A DNA stretch of 64,000 nt from Peribacillus sp. FSL E2-0218 (GTDB lineage Bacteria > Bacillota > Bacilli > Bacillales > DSM-1321), in NCBI RefSeq assembly GCF_037992945.1, contig NZ_CP150304.1, positions 3,971,501 to 4,035,500 of the forward strand, given 5' to 3'. Made by a program: the position numbers and the translations under genes. Positions 26,006 through 35,336 of the stretch are shown in pieces. Every line of letters starts with the position of its first letter. The first letter of the stretch is position 1. The notes below the pieces were generated by a model. It did not search any database. It was not told the origin of the DNA and saw nothing but the letters and a program-made list of their open reading frames with translations.

Positions 26006-26324
26006 CTTCAACCTCAACCAGATAAATCTTCTCCTTAAATCCCCCGCGTTTAGCTGCTTTCCTCTTTCGTACTTCCTCCACTTCCTCGATAGAAGCCCCA
26101 TGATACTCAGCGAGAGCATGAAGGATTTCTAGCACATCGGCCAACTCTTCAATCGCAGCCTCTTTACCTTCAGTCTCTACATATTCCTGTAGCTCTTCAA
26201 AGCTCTTCTTTTTCAATTCTTCTATGTATTCCTTCTCATCTAGCACTCTCGTTGTAAACTTCTTACCTGTAGCTTCAATCACTTCAGGAATCCGATCACG
26301 AACTAATTTATTGTGGACTGGCAT
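25998..26324 (-). CDS. MazG/HisE-like nucleoside triphosphate pyrophosphohydrolase
   Basis: 108 residues: MPVHNKLVRDRIPEVIEATG then a four-helix-type core EEYVETEGKEAAIEELADVL with the EExxE...ExxD metal-binding pattern of all-alpha NTP pyrophosphohydrolases. This branch (NKLVRDRIP start) is regarded as a house-cleaning enzyme for non-canonical nucleotides. Its stop overlaps the start of the PLD-helicase gene (ATGAGTAA), so the two are translationally coupled. AAGGAGG precedes the ATG. Confidence 0.82.
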   Translation of the reverse strand: MPVHNKLVRDRIPEVIEATGKKFTTRVLDEKEYIEELKKKSFEELQEYVETEGKEAAIEELADVLEILHALAEYHGASIEEVEEVRKRKAAKRGGFKEKIYLVEVEDE

Positions 26325-26442
26325 AAATTGGCCTCCTTCAAAGTTTATATTACAATTATATCACTTACCCAAATTTTGTATTTATAACAAACCACTCTTA
26401 ATCATGATATTATTTAATCATAGCAAAACCTAGGAGGATAAC

Positions 26443-26856
26443 ATGAAAAAGCAAGTTAAAGTAGTTGCAGCCATTATTGAAAATGAAAATGATGAAATAC
26501 TATGTGCGTTACGCTCTCCAGATATGAGCATCCCGAACATGTGGGAGTTTCCAGGTGGAAAAGTAGAAAAGGGAGAAGATATTTTTACTGCTTTAAAAAG
26601 AGAAATTGATGAGGAATTACAATGCCAGGTTGAAACAGAGGCTTCAATCTTTAATGATACTACACATGAATATGAAAGCTTTATCATTAACCTACTGTCA
26701 ATAAAATGTAGAATTATTGGAGGTACCCCAACAGCCAATGAGCATTCTAAACTGATATGGTTAAAGCGAGAAAATTTAAGTTCCCTAATATGGGCTCCTG
26801 CTGACATTCCCGCTGTGGAACAATTGATCAATGAAAAAAATAGTCTTCTCAAATGA
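26443..26856 (+). CDS. MutT-like Nudix (deoxy)nucleoside triphosphate pyrophosphohydrolase
   Basis: 137 residues. The Nudix box GGKVEKGEDIFTALKREIDE then ELQC (about 38-60) is complete, and WEFPGGK is the MutT/NTP-hydrolase form. It probably degrades damaged or non-canonical dNTPs. It sits between two PLD-helicase genes and is divergent from the MazG-like gene, which places two nucleotide-cleaning enzymes in the cluster. AGGAGG precedes the ATG. Its stop lies inside a terminator hairpin shared with the convergent helicase gene. Confidence 0.85.
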   Translation: MKKQVKVVAAIIENENDEILCALRSPDMSIPNMWEFPGGKVEKGEDIFTALKREIDEELQCQVETEASIFNDTTHEYESFIINLLSIKCRIIGGTPTANEHSKLIWLKRENLSSLIWAPADIPAVEQLINEKNSLLK

Positions 26857-26865
26857 GAAGACTAT
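26840..26865. terminator. terminator overlapping two convergent stop codons
   Basis: ATAGTCTTCTC-AAAT-GAGAAGACTAT is an 11-bp perfect hairpin. The MutT stop (26854-26856) and the helicase stop (26862-26864) both lie within it. On the minus strand TTTTTTT follows. Confidence 0.8.
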
Positions 26866-29672
26866 ACTCTTTTAGTGAACTCCGTATATAAACTAGCTGG
26901 GACTTCATTCTCTAATTCCATCTTAACGGTAATTGGCTTTTCTCCTTCATATTCTACGGTGTTACCCTTCCCGATATAAATATAAGGTTCTGTCTTTCCA
27001 TCTATTTCTTTATACTTTCTAATAAATAAATGTAAATGGATCCCTCTATCCTGGTTGAATACAATATTCTTCCCTCTCTCAGAGGTTGGGGCTGTACTAT
27101 TTGGTGTCTGCCATTGAAACATCCTCTCGTTTATAAATTCATCGTGGTAATTAATGCTTTCTTTTATATCCTCTTCCTTGTGTAAATCAATAAACAAGAA
27201 ATAGTCATTTCCATTTGAAAGTAAACCAGAACCCCTAAAAGCACTATGACTTTTGCGATAATTTGATAATAATGCAGCATCACCCATTTGATATTGCTCA
27301 TACAGCTTCAAATGTGGCACACCATAGTAGTCTTCTTTGAATTCCTTTTCATATCTAAAGACTCCATAAATAATAAGATCCTCGATATATGCTCTATATT
27401 CATCATTCTCTAGAACCTTCTCATAAGTTGCTGTCTTAGATAAATGAGCATTTTCAAAAGCAAATAACTTTAAGTTCCTCTTTTTCTGACCAGGATCATA
27501 AAAATCCTGATTTAGACACTGCAAGGCATGCAATACGCTATCTTCATCTACCTCTTTAACTAACTTCAATATCTCATGTTTTGCGGTTTCTAAAGAAATC
27601 TCATCATGATCCAATAGATATTTAGCAATCGCAAACTCATACACTCGCTTTAAAGGCAGCTTACTTGATAACTCCCTTAATACACCTTCAAATGCTTCGT
27701 CTAGTAATAGCCTTTTCAAGGAATCGTTTTTTTCTACCTTAGCTACAAATTGCAAATACGTTTTTTCACGATTAATAAACTTAATCGGATCTGGAGCTCC
27801 GTCAAACTTCATATAATCCATTAATAATAAAGGCATTTTACCTTGATTCATTTTCTTAAATTCAAAATACTCTTCCTTCAAATACTTGAGTGAATTGAAG
27901 TTTTCCTTATCAATCTGCGCTAATATCCGTTCTTCCGAGATTTTATCCATTTGAATATGTGTACAACCTGGAATGTTGGCAAAGCCAGTCGCAATCGCAA
28001 CCTTCAAGCTCTCTTTATCATAATAACGGCTTCCATTTAATGCGATGGCAATTAAGAACGTTTTACTATGATTGCCGATAAAATCAAGTACCGTTAGGAA
28101 ACTCTTGTCTTTATGCTTACGAAGTCCTCTTCCCAGCTGTTGAATAAAAACAATCGGAGAATTAGTAGGTCTAAGCATTAAAACAGTATTTACAGAAGGA
28201 ATATCCACACCCTCATTAAAAATATCAACGGTGAAAATAAATTCCAAATCATCATGGTCATCTACTAATCTACTTATATAATACGATCTCAGCTCAACTG
28301 AGTCATTTCCAGATAAACAGATACTTTGTATCCCTCTATTATTAAATTCCTGGGCCATATATTGTGCATGTTCAACGGTTACGCAAAACCCTAGACCTTT
28401 TCTTTTGTCTCCGTCATGACCATAGAAGTTCATATTCTTAATAATAAAATCGACTCTCTCGTTAACCTTTAATCGCTTCGTGATCTCCGCTACATCATCA
28501 ATATCTACATCACTTAAATCAATTCCCTCAATGTCAGTAATACCAAAATAATGAAAGGGAATGACCAGTTCATCCTCTAAAGCCTCATGTAAACGAACCT
28601 CCAAGGCAACATTATTATCAAATAGGTCAAAAACATTTTGTTGATCGCTTCTCTCTGGAGTAGCTGTCATCCCTAATGTAAACTGAGGGTTGAAATATTC
28701 TAGCACGGCTTGATAGCTAGGGCTTGTTGCATGGTGAGCCTCGTCAAAAATAATATAATTAAATTCGTCTCGTTTAAATTCCTCGTAGCATTTAGACAAA
28801 GTTTGTATGGTAGAAAAAATATAATCAGCATGTTTTTGCTTTTGATTTCCAGTCAGTAATCCAAATGTCAGTTTTTCATTTGGTAAGAGCTTTTCAAAGG
28901 TCTCTTTTGCCTTTTTTAATATTTCTTCTCTATGTACAATGAACAATAATCTTTTAGGCTTGAATCCCTTTACGTCAAAAGCAGACATATACGTTTTCCC
29001 CGTCCCTGTTGCCGCGATAACTAGGGCTTTTTTTTCCCCAAATGATCTAATTCTTTCAAGGTTTTCAACCGCACGTTTTTGCATGTTATTAGGAATAATA
29101 TATTCAGAGCTTTCATAAATAAATTGCTGTGTATTCGTATAGCCCTTTAATTTACTCAGAAACTCTTCATACTTACTTATGAAATTGTCATCCGCTACGA
29201 CACTACTATTCCACAAGCCATCATATTCCTTAAGAACATCTTTTAAAAATTGAGCATCCTCTTTAGCAATAATCTCCACATTCCACTCAATATTACTCTT
29301 AAGAGCACTTTGCGTAATATTCGAAGAACCAATAATCACCTTATAACGATCCTTAAATTCAAAAATATACGCTTTCGTATGAAAACCGATTGCCTTATCT
29401 GTTTCAAAAATCTTCAAATGAATATTACTAAACTCATTTACCTTCTTTAGTGCCTTCGCTTCAGTAAAATTCAGATAAGTCGAAGTAATAATCTTCCCCT
29501 TTACTCCCCTTTTCTCTGCACCCTTGAAAGTATCCAACAATAGCTGAAGACCACTATAATTAATAAAAGCCACACTGAAATAAAACCTTTCACACTCATT
29601 TATAGAAGAAATTAATTCATTTAACAAATTACCCTTGTCTGAATTGACAATTAGCTTTTTCTCGATGTTCAT
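26862..29672 (-). CDS. PLD-nuclease / DEAH helicase / DUF3427 protein, 936 residues
   Basis: Domain order: PLD-like nuclease (about 1-160; GFHTKAYIF with His98 and Lys100, IGSSNITQSA), DEAH helicase (Walker A ATGTGKT 221-227; FDEAHHAT; GMTATPERSD; FNEGVDIPSVNTVLMLRPTN; QQLGRGLRK), a helical middle region (about 560-740), and a C-terminal DUF3427-type domain with LLSNYRKSHSAFRGSGLL, FQWQTPNST and SERGKNI. DUF3427 is widespread at the end of such helicases and may recognise DNA (inference). AGGAG lies 7 bases before the ATG. It shares architecture with the gene at 23591, which lacks the DUF3427 end. Confidence 0.82.
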   Translation of the reverse strand: MNIEKKLIVNSDKGNLLNELISSINECERFYFSVAFINYSGLQLLLDTFKGAEKRGVKGKIITSTYLNFTEAKALKKVNEFSNIHLKIFETDKAIGFHTKAYIFEFKDRYKVIIGSSNITQSALKSNIEWNVEIIAKEDAQFLKDVLKEYDGLWNSSVVADDNFISKYEEFLSKLKGYTNTQQFIYESSEYIIPNNMQKRAVENLERIRSFGEKKALVIAATGTGKTYMSAFDVKGFKPKRLLFIVHREEILKKAKETFEKLLPNEKLTFGLLTGNQKQKHADYIFSTIQTLSKCYEEFKRDEFNYIIFDEAHHATSPSYQAVLEYFNPQFTLGMTATPERSDQQNVFDLFDNNVALEVRLHEALEDELVIPFHYFGITDIEGIDLSDVDIDDVAEITKRLKVNERVDFIIKNMNFYGHDGDKRKGLGFCVTVEHAQYMAQEFNNRGIQSICLSGNDSVELRSYYISRLVDDHDDLEFIFTVDIFNEGVDIPSVNTVLMLRPTNSPIVFIQQLGRGLRKHKDKSFLTVLDFIGNHSKTFLIAIALNGSRYYDKESLKVAIATGFANIPGCTHIQMDKISEERILAQIDKENFNSLKYLKEEYFEFKKMNQGKMPLLLMDYMKFDGAPDPIKFINREKTYLQFVAKVEKNDSLKRLLLDEAFEGVLRELSSKLPLKRVYEFAIAKYLLDHDEISLETAKHEILKLVKEVDEDSVLHALQCLNQDFYDPGQKKRNLKLFAFENAHLSKTATYEKVLENDEYRAYIEDLIIYGVFRYEKEFKEDYYGVPHLKLYEQYQMGDAALLSNYRKSHSAFRGSGLLSNGNDYFLFIDLHKEEDIKESINYHDEFINERMFQWQTPNSTAPTSERGKNIVFNQDRGIHLHLFIRKYKEIDGKTEPYIYIGKGNTVEYEGEKPITVKMELENEVPASLYTEFTKRV

Positions 29673-30016
29673 GGGATGGCTCCTGACTGTGGTGAAATAA
29701 AAGAGAATGTTTAAGATATAAAAAGATACATTGTTTAACTTTGAAAACTAATATTTAGATAATGGTAACATAGAATTTTCCATATAAAAATAGCTAACAA
29801 GGTCAGCTGTAACTCACTCCAAATAATGTAAAAATTAATGTGTCAATTTTTTTGGAATACTTTTTTTGTTAACCATCTTTTTGATATGGTTCACCATAGT
29901 TGTTTAAGAGGCAAATAAGAGCATTGAGAACTCCCACTATCTCAATGCTTTTTAATCATTTAGTTGTATTAAGCAAAAGTTATGGTCTCAGTCAGAAAGT
30001 ATTCACTCAATATATA
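29673..30016. other. intergenic spacer with one hairpin
   Basis: A 344-base AT-rich spacer. It holds the upstream region of the DUF3427 helicase gene and one perfect 10-bp hairpin (AGCATTGAGA / TCTCAATGCT, 29920-29949) followed by TTTTT on the plus strand. No gene is seen. Confidence 0.5.
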
Positions 30017-32092
30017 TCATCTTCTAACCCTAGGGAGCTTATTTATGTTCTCAAGAATAACTCCTTGACTAAATTCTCCTCTAATATCTAATATTGGATC
30101 AATTACTCCTTTGATGTCTGTCCTATCATACTCTCTCATAAGATTGTCAAACTCTTCATCAGCTGAAAGAATATTTAACTCATACTCCTTTAGATCTATG
30201 CCTGTCTTCTCCCAATTATTTAGGTAATTTTTTAATGTCATAGGATCACTTAAAAAAACTAAACATCCGTTTAAAGTAAGTAACTCCTCATTTTCTAAAA
30301 GGGTAATAGTTAATAGAGGAGCATAATAATTTTTATTATTACTATATTGAATCCCAATATGATTATTATATCTTTCAACCTCAGCTGAAACACATTCTAA
30401 AAAATCTTCATTATCATTTTTGATTTCTATTAAATATGAGTAAGTTCCATAAATATTATTTACAGATGTATAACCAAAAGGGTCACTATCCTTGTTTTTC
30501 TCAAATTTTTCATTAAAAAGTTTTGCAGTTTTCTTTGCTTCGCTTTTATTAAATCTATCAACCTTACCTCTATCTAATATATATCTAAAATCTCCATTTG
30601 ATAGATTTATCTTTATACAGTTGTTAAATTGATTATTACTTCCTCCATATGGGTTCCATGCCATATGAACTAACGGGGGAATTTTAGAGCCTTTTAAATT
30701 ATTTAACATAGCTTGAGAGTCCTTGATACTATTTATCCATAAGTTATAGTCAAACTTTCTTAAATAATTATATTCCTCAAATAAATCACTTGTAATGAAA
30801 CCTAAAACTCTATCAATTGGTCTTAAACAATCAAAATGAACAACACCAAGAATTGATTTTTCATATAAGTCATCAATCTCAATAGCATAAGATTTTTCTG
30901 AAATACCTTTTCCACAATGCAAACAATTCATAAACCCTTTTTTATTTTCTTTTATGTATTTCTGGCATAATTCTTTATGAAGTTTTACAGGTAACTCTTG
31001 CTCAACATTCTCGATACCCTTAGCAGGAGCAATAATAAGTTCATTATATGGAAGAATTTCATCATTTTCCGTTAAATACCTTTCCATCCCTGTGTTTGTT
31101 GCAGTTCTATGTAAAACCTTCATTCTAATGCCATTCTTTAAGACTACATAATTATTGTCAATATACTGTACCCTTTTTGAGCCATCTTCATCAAAACGAT
31201 ATAATTCCATAAGTAACATTTTATTTGAAAAGTCTTCTCCTAATTCTTCGTTTCCTTCAACGAGAACTACATCTTTCCCTATTGAAAAATCATCCTCATT
31301 TAGTATGAAACTAAAAAAACCCTCGACAACATCTTCATTACTTACATTCTCTTTTGGATTATCTAAATATTCTTTCCACTTATCTTTTAGCTCTTTACAT
31401 AAGGCTGACATTCTACTTGAAGCCAAACTTAGAGAAGTAGAGATTAGAAAAGACCAAAAGAATTGAGGAGACACTGTATTTATTTTACTACTAAGTGCTG
31501 TTAGTACACTTTTTTCGAAAGCCATTCCATCTTCAATATCGAGAACAGAAATTATCATTTTGGAGGAAAAATCCAAAAATTGTTGTTCACTCATTTCTTC
31601 ACTTGTAGCTTTCATATAAATTTCTCTAATTAAACTCTTAAATCTATCAAACACAGATTTTTCGCTTTTGTTAAGGGGATTTTCAATAAATGTTAATGGA
31701 TTGAGCCTAATGCTTTTCAATATTTTTCTAAGATCATTCTTGATTGGATTAGAGGTATTAGAGGTAGTTACTAATATATAATTATTCAACGATTTGCCTT
31801 CTTGAATATATTGTCTTACAAACTGGTTAATTGCTTTATAAAAATCACTATCTTCACTTTTTGTAAGCGATGCTGTTCTTTTCATTTGAAAAAATAACTT
31901 TTCGTTATCCTTGGTTGTTACTACAAGATCATCAATTATATCCCTTGTTTCAAAAGCAACTTTTTCAATATATGTATTTTCTTTTATATCAATAGAATTT
32001 GCTAAATCCATATCCACTACCATGTTAAATAATATCCAACCTGAAACTCTTTGTTGAAAATCTATTCCTGCATTAGTAGGTTGAGTCCCCAT
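30017..32092 (-). CDS. candidate PD-(D/E)XK-type nuclease with Cys/His motif, 691 residues
   Basis: The N-terminal 100 residues look like the nuclease domain of Cap4/DUF4297-type defence proteins. They begin GIDFQQRVSGWILFNMV and contain YIEKV (Glu43), DIIDDLVV (Asp54/55) and FFQMKRT (Gln69, Lys71), matching an E...D...QxK active site. A helical middle follows. CLHCGKG (Cys390, Cys393) with VHFDC (His419, Cys422) would bind zinc. The C-terminal 250 residues are mixed alpha/beta and unassigned. AT-rich codon use and position beside an OLD/UvrD pair suggest a defence role. The start ATG has only GGGGG about 10 bases upstream. Confidence 0.6.
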   Translation of the reverse strand: MGTQPTNAGIDFQQRVSGWILFNMVVDMDLANSIDIKENTYIEKVAFETRDIIDDLVVTTKDNEKLFFQMKRTASLTKSEDSDFYKAINQFVRQYIQEGKSLNNYILVTTSNTSNPIKNDLRKILKSIRLNPLTFIENPLNKSEKSVFDRFKSLIREIYMKATSEEMSEQQFLDFSSKMIISVLDIEDGMAFEKSVLTALSSKINTVSPQFFWSFLISTSLSLASSRMSALCKELKDKWKEYLDNPKENVSNEDVVEGFFSFILNEDDFSIGKDVVLVEGNEELGEDFSNKMLLMELYRFDEDGSKRVQYIDNNYVVLKNGIRMKVLHRTATNTGMERYLTENDEILPYNELIIAPAKGIENVEQELPVKLHKELCQKYIKENKKGFMNCLHCGKGISEKSYAIEIDDLYEKSILGVVHFDCLRPIDRVLGFITSDLFEEYNYLRKFDYNLWINSIKDSQAMLNNLKGSKIPPLVHMAWNPYGGSNNQFNNCIKINLSNGDFRYILDRGKVDRFNKSEAKKTAKLFNEKFEKNKDSDPFGYTSVNNIYGTYSYLIEIKNDNEDFLECVSAEVERYNNHIGIQYSNNKNYYAPLLTITLLENEELLTLNGCLVFLSDPMTLKNYLNNWEKTGIDLKEYELNILSADEEFDNLMREYDRTDIKGVIDPILDIRGEFSQGVILENINKLPRVRR

Positions 32093-32246
32093 TTAAAAAT
32101 ACCCCCATCATTTTATTAATGATAATATTGCCTCTTATGAGCCTAGAAAATATATCATACTAGCCAATTCTTAATGTTCCTTTTTTATGCTTAAAAGGAA
32201 GATATTTCATTTTATCTACTATATCTTCCTTTTAAGTAAATATATT

Positions 32247-33028
32247 TTAATCCCCACAGCATTTTTTATACTCCTTACCACTTCCACACGGGCACGAATC
32301 ATTTCTTCCAATCTTCTTTACACCATTTTGCTTTTAATATGATGGTATGCGATGTGGTGCATACCTCTCAGTTAATTCACTAAACTCTGTAGCTTTTTCA
32401 GGTGGTATTTCAGCTTTAGTAAATTTGAAATACACGTTATATAATTTACTCTTAGAGTTGTAATCTAAATACATAGCTATAGCTAACCTAGGGTTATCAT
32501 TTGGTTATAACATTGTTGCAAGTACATAATCTTTTGCTTTTTCTTCACAAATCTACTATTGCCATCCTGATTATAAATGAAAGGAATTATGATTTCTCCA
32601 AACAAACTTAAAGGCATGTCCCTTTTTACTTCTTTTTGTCTTTTCATCAAGGTATTCATCTTACTATTAACCTCTACTCGTGTATTACCGTTTAAATCAA
32701 GTAGATCAATGGCAACTCTGATAAATCCACTTTTTCTCTGTTTATCGAGTATTTCTATAATTCCTTGTATCTTCTAGGAATTCCTTGTTAAGGTTTCTTA
32801 GGCGTTTCAACGAGGAAATACTAACATTGAAAAGTAATTATCTAACTCCTCTCTATACCCATGCCAAAGTTCTATCTTACCATTTCCCAATTCAGCAGTT
32901 TTAGTGTAGAGGTTATGCTCAATATACAAACTCAAATGGTCTAGTTCATCAATAAGTTCTAAATCATTTGATCTTAATGCCTTTATTCGTTGCTCCAAAA
33001 AGTGAAGAAACATACAAATAATCAGCAT
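32247..33028 (-). pseudogene. SEC-C motif protein, frameshifted
   Basis: The minus strand ends with NDSCPCGSGKEYKKCCGD, a clear SEC-C zinc motif, and stop at 32247. Upstream pieces in shifting frames belong to one protein: MLIICMFLHFLEQRIKALRS...GYREELDNYFSMLVF, then SGFIRVAIDLLDLNGNTRVE...SLFGEIIIPFIYNQDGNSRF, then LAIAMYLDYNSKSKLYNVYF. Several stops and frameshifts break it. The original was probably a SEC-C protein of about 260 residues of unknown function. Confidence 0.6.
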
Positions 33029-33034
33029 AAACCC

Positions 33035-33268
33035 TCAGCTATCAATTGAGATATTCCATGATGGTGTATCCCCTAGATCAATCCCAATAGCTGTTAGTTT
33101 ATCAATCCTAGCTGCAAACTTGTTAAATTATCAATGGTAATACTATATGAAGTTATATGCCTATAATCAGCAAAGTTTAATTCTTTTATCGGCAGATGCT
33201 CCCCATTACATACTGTAATTTTTCCCCTGTTCAATTGTACACCGAAAGTGATTAGGTTTTCCCTTAGA
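33035..33268 (-). pseudogene. unidentified gene remnant, frameshifted
   Basis: ENLITFGVQLNRGKITVCNG...DYRHITSYSITIDNLTSLQL is open in one frame, and RIDKLTAIGIDLGDTPSWNI then SIDS* continues in another. One frameshift near 33115 would join them. There is no start codon or ribosome site and no recognised family. It lies between the SEC-C remnant and the UvrD-like gene. Confidence 0.4.
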
Positions 33269-33326
33269 AAGATTTAGAGCAAACGAACAATTCTCTTTCT
33301 AAGCTGCATAGGCAAAAAAATCCCAA

Positions 33327-35336
33327 TCATACGATTGGGATTTTTTGAATAGCCTTGGTCGGCTTAAGCGAATCTATTACATACATCTTAGCATTACTTT
33401 CAACTTCAACACTAAAACCAGTTCTCTTTAACTTAGCAATTATATTTTCATAAAATTCTTCAACCTTAGACTTATCAATCAAAATAGTCAAATTGCTTCT
33501 TGCTCTTGAACACCCCACATAAAAAAGTCTAAACGCAGACAGAACACCATATACTGTACTACCCTTGAAACATTTTCTAATGTTTGTAACATTAGGTTTA
33601 ATAAGGTATTCATTATAAGGCTCTTCACATAAACTTTTAAAAATAGGATTCTCTTTAAAATGTTTGCATAATTCCTCAACCCTACTTTTTAGATACATTG
33701 CATTAGTACTATGGGAATCTTTCTTTAAATCTGAAGGTTTACAACCTAAATGACTAACTGTATCTTCAATCCATTTATTATAATCGTAATAATAGGACTC
33801 TAACGAATCTAAAGTTAATTCCGTATTAGTCCATAGTTTGAAAAAATTATGCATATGAACTATAGGTTTTGAAAGAGAATCTTCAGCTATAAAATATACA
33901 GAATTATGGCTTTCTCCTTTTACACCATGCTGTGTTGATACTTTTGGGTCACTCAAATAATTCGATAATGCCTTAAATTCCTTTAATTCAACTGATAATA
34001 CTCTTGTATATTCTTCATCTATACTATCTAAATAATTAGTTTTGAAAATGCTTATGTTGCTTAGAGTTAACAAAAAATCGTTTATTGAGCTTTCTTTTTG
34101 AAAGGCATCAGATATTTGATTCAATATCATGTTTAAGCTAACTATATCCTCATGACTAGTTATTGTGCACTTATTTATATCAAATATTTTACGATTCATT
34201 TTGATATATTTAATTATAATCCCCAAATTAGAATTCTTATAATTACACAGAACTTTATCCACTACAAAAAGCAACTTGAAAAGAGGATCTGAATTTTCGT
34301 TAGTATTATCGGATAAGACGTCAACAGCAGTGATTTGTTTTCCGTGTGAATATTTATCCATTCTTTTAGTTTGTCTATATAATTCTCCCGCCCCTATTGA
34401 ATCGAATCTTTGTTGGTTTAATAAAAATAGTAACAAAGCATCCGGATAAATTGAATGTTCTGACTCTAATCTAGCTTGAATATTATTAGATAATATTACT
34501 CTCGGGGGATGGTCAGGTTTTAGCACATTATTTTTGGGAGATGGATTTTGTTCATTTTCTTTGTCATTATAGATATTATTCAGAAGAGAAACGATATCCG
34601 GTATTGATCGATAATTAATATCGAGTTTTATACTTGTATTCAGGGTTTTTAATTCATCTTCAAACGAGCCATCATAATTCGTATATATTTGTTGCATCTT
34701 ATCACCAAGAAAATAAAGGCTTGAAGTAGTATCAATAACTGCATTATAAAACATTCTTAGTACACTTGAAGATGAGTCTTGGTACTCATCTATAAAAATC
34801 CTTTGATACTTTTGTGTTAACCTTTTCTTAATCTTTGGAAACTTTTCAAAAAGCTTTTCTGAAAACAATATTAAACTATCATGAGATAAACCTCCTTTGT
34901 ATAAATAATCGTTAGAAGACTCATTATAATAAATGGCACCTATATTTGCTTTTACTACATCAAAAGATAAACTCCCATATTTATCAATATACCTCTGGTT
35001 TCTAGCATCTATATTTTCTTTCTGTTCTATATTTACAATATTATCCCTAATAAGATCACCGAACAATTCTAAGTACAATTCTTTTAATTCACTCTTACGA
35101 AAATATATTTTTAAGAATTGGTGGAGAAATGAATGAATTGTACTTATATGAATACCCTCTAAATTTAGACCTTTTTTTAACTCTTCAGCAGCTCTTTTTG
35201 TATAAGTAATACAAAGTATGTTATTATCCGGAGATTCTAATTTATGATTTACGATCATAGATTTAATTTTCGTAGTTTTCCCACTGCCTGCAGGCGCATT
35301 AACGAGAAAGATATTATCCATTATTTCTGAAGCCAA
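33327..35336 (-). CDS. gajB: UvrD-like SF1 helicase, Gabija GajB-like
   Basis: 669 residues with SF1A helicase motifs: I APAGSGKTT (14-22), Ia CITYTKRAAEEL (42-53), ISTIHSFLH, II FIDEYQDSS (181-189), III FLGDKMQQIY, IV LDINYRS, then STQHGVKGESHNSVYF and FYVGCSRARSNL (VI). It is longer than typical GajB (about 500). The start is a TTG at 35336 whose AGGAGGG lies inside the end of the OLD gene; the overlap of 16 bases indicates coupled translation. The partner is the OLD nuclease directly upstream. Confidence 0.75.
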   Translation of the reverse strand: MASEIMDNIFLVNAPAGSGKTTKIKSMIVNHKLESPDNNILCITYTKRAAEELKKGLNLEGIHISTIHSFLHQFLKIYFRKSELKELYLELFGDLIRDNIVNIEQKENIDARNQRYIDKYGSLSFDVVKANIGAIYYNESSNDYLYKGGLSHDSLILFSEKLFEKFPKIKKRLTQKYQRIFIDEYQDSSSSVLRMFYNAVIDTTSSLYFLGDKMQQIYTNYDGSFEDELKTLNTSIKLDINYRSIPDIVSLLNNIYNDKENEQNPSPKNNVLKPDHPPRVILSNNIQARLESEHSIYPDALLLFLLNQQRFDSIGAGELYRQTKRMDKYSHGKQITAVDVLSDNTNENSDPLFKLLFVVDKVLCNYKNSNLGIIIKYIKMNRKIFDINKCTITSHEDIVSLNMILNQISDAFQKESSINDFLLTLSNISIFKTNYLDSIDEEYTRVLSVELKEFKALSNYLSDPKVSTQHGVKGESHNSVYFIAEDSLSKPIVHMHNFFKLWTNTELTLDSLESYYYDYNKWIEDTVSHLGCKPSDLKKDSHSTNAMYLKSRVEELCKHFKENPIFKSLCEEPYNEYLIKPNVTNIRKCFKGSTVYGVLSAFRLFYVGCSRARSNLTILIDKSKVEEFYENIIAKLKRTGFSVEVESNAKMYVIDSLKPTKAIQKIPIV

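Noticed and set aside
23591..29672. Assignment to Mokosh or DISARM
   Set aside because: Those systems combine PLD domains with other helicase types and partners; the N-terminal PLD, DEAD/DEAH and DUF3427 order here is different.
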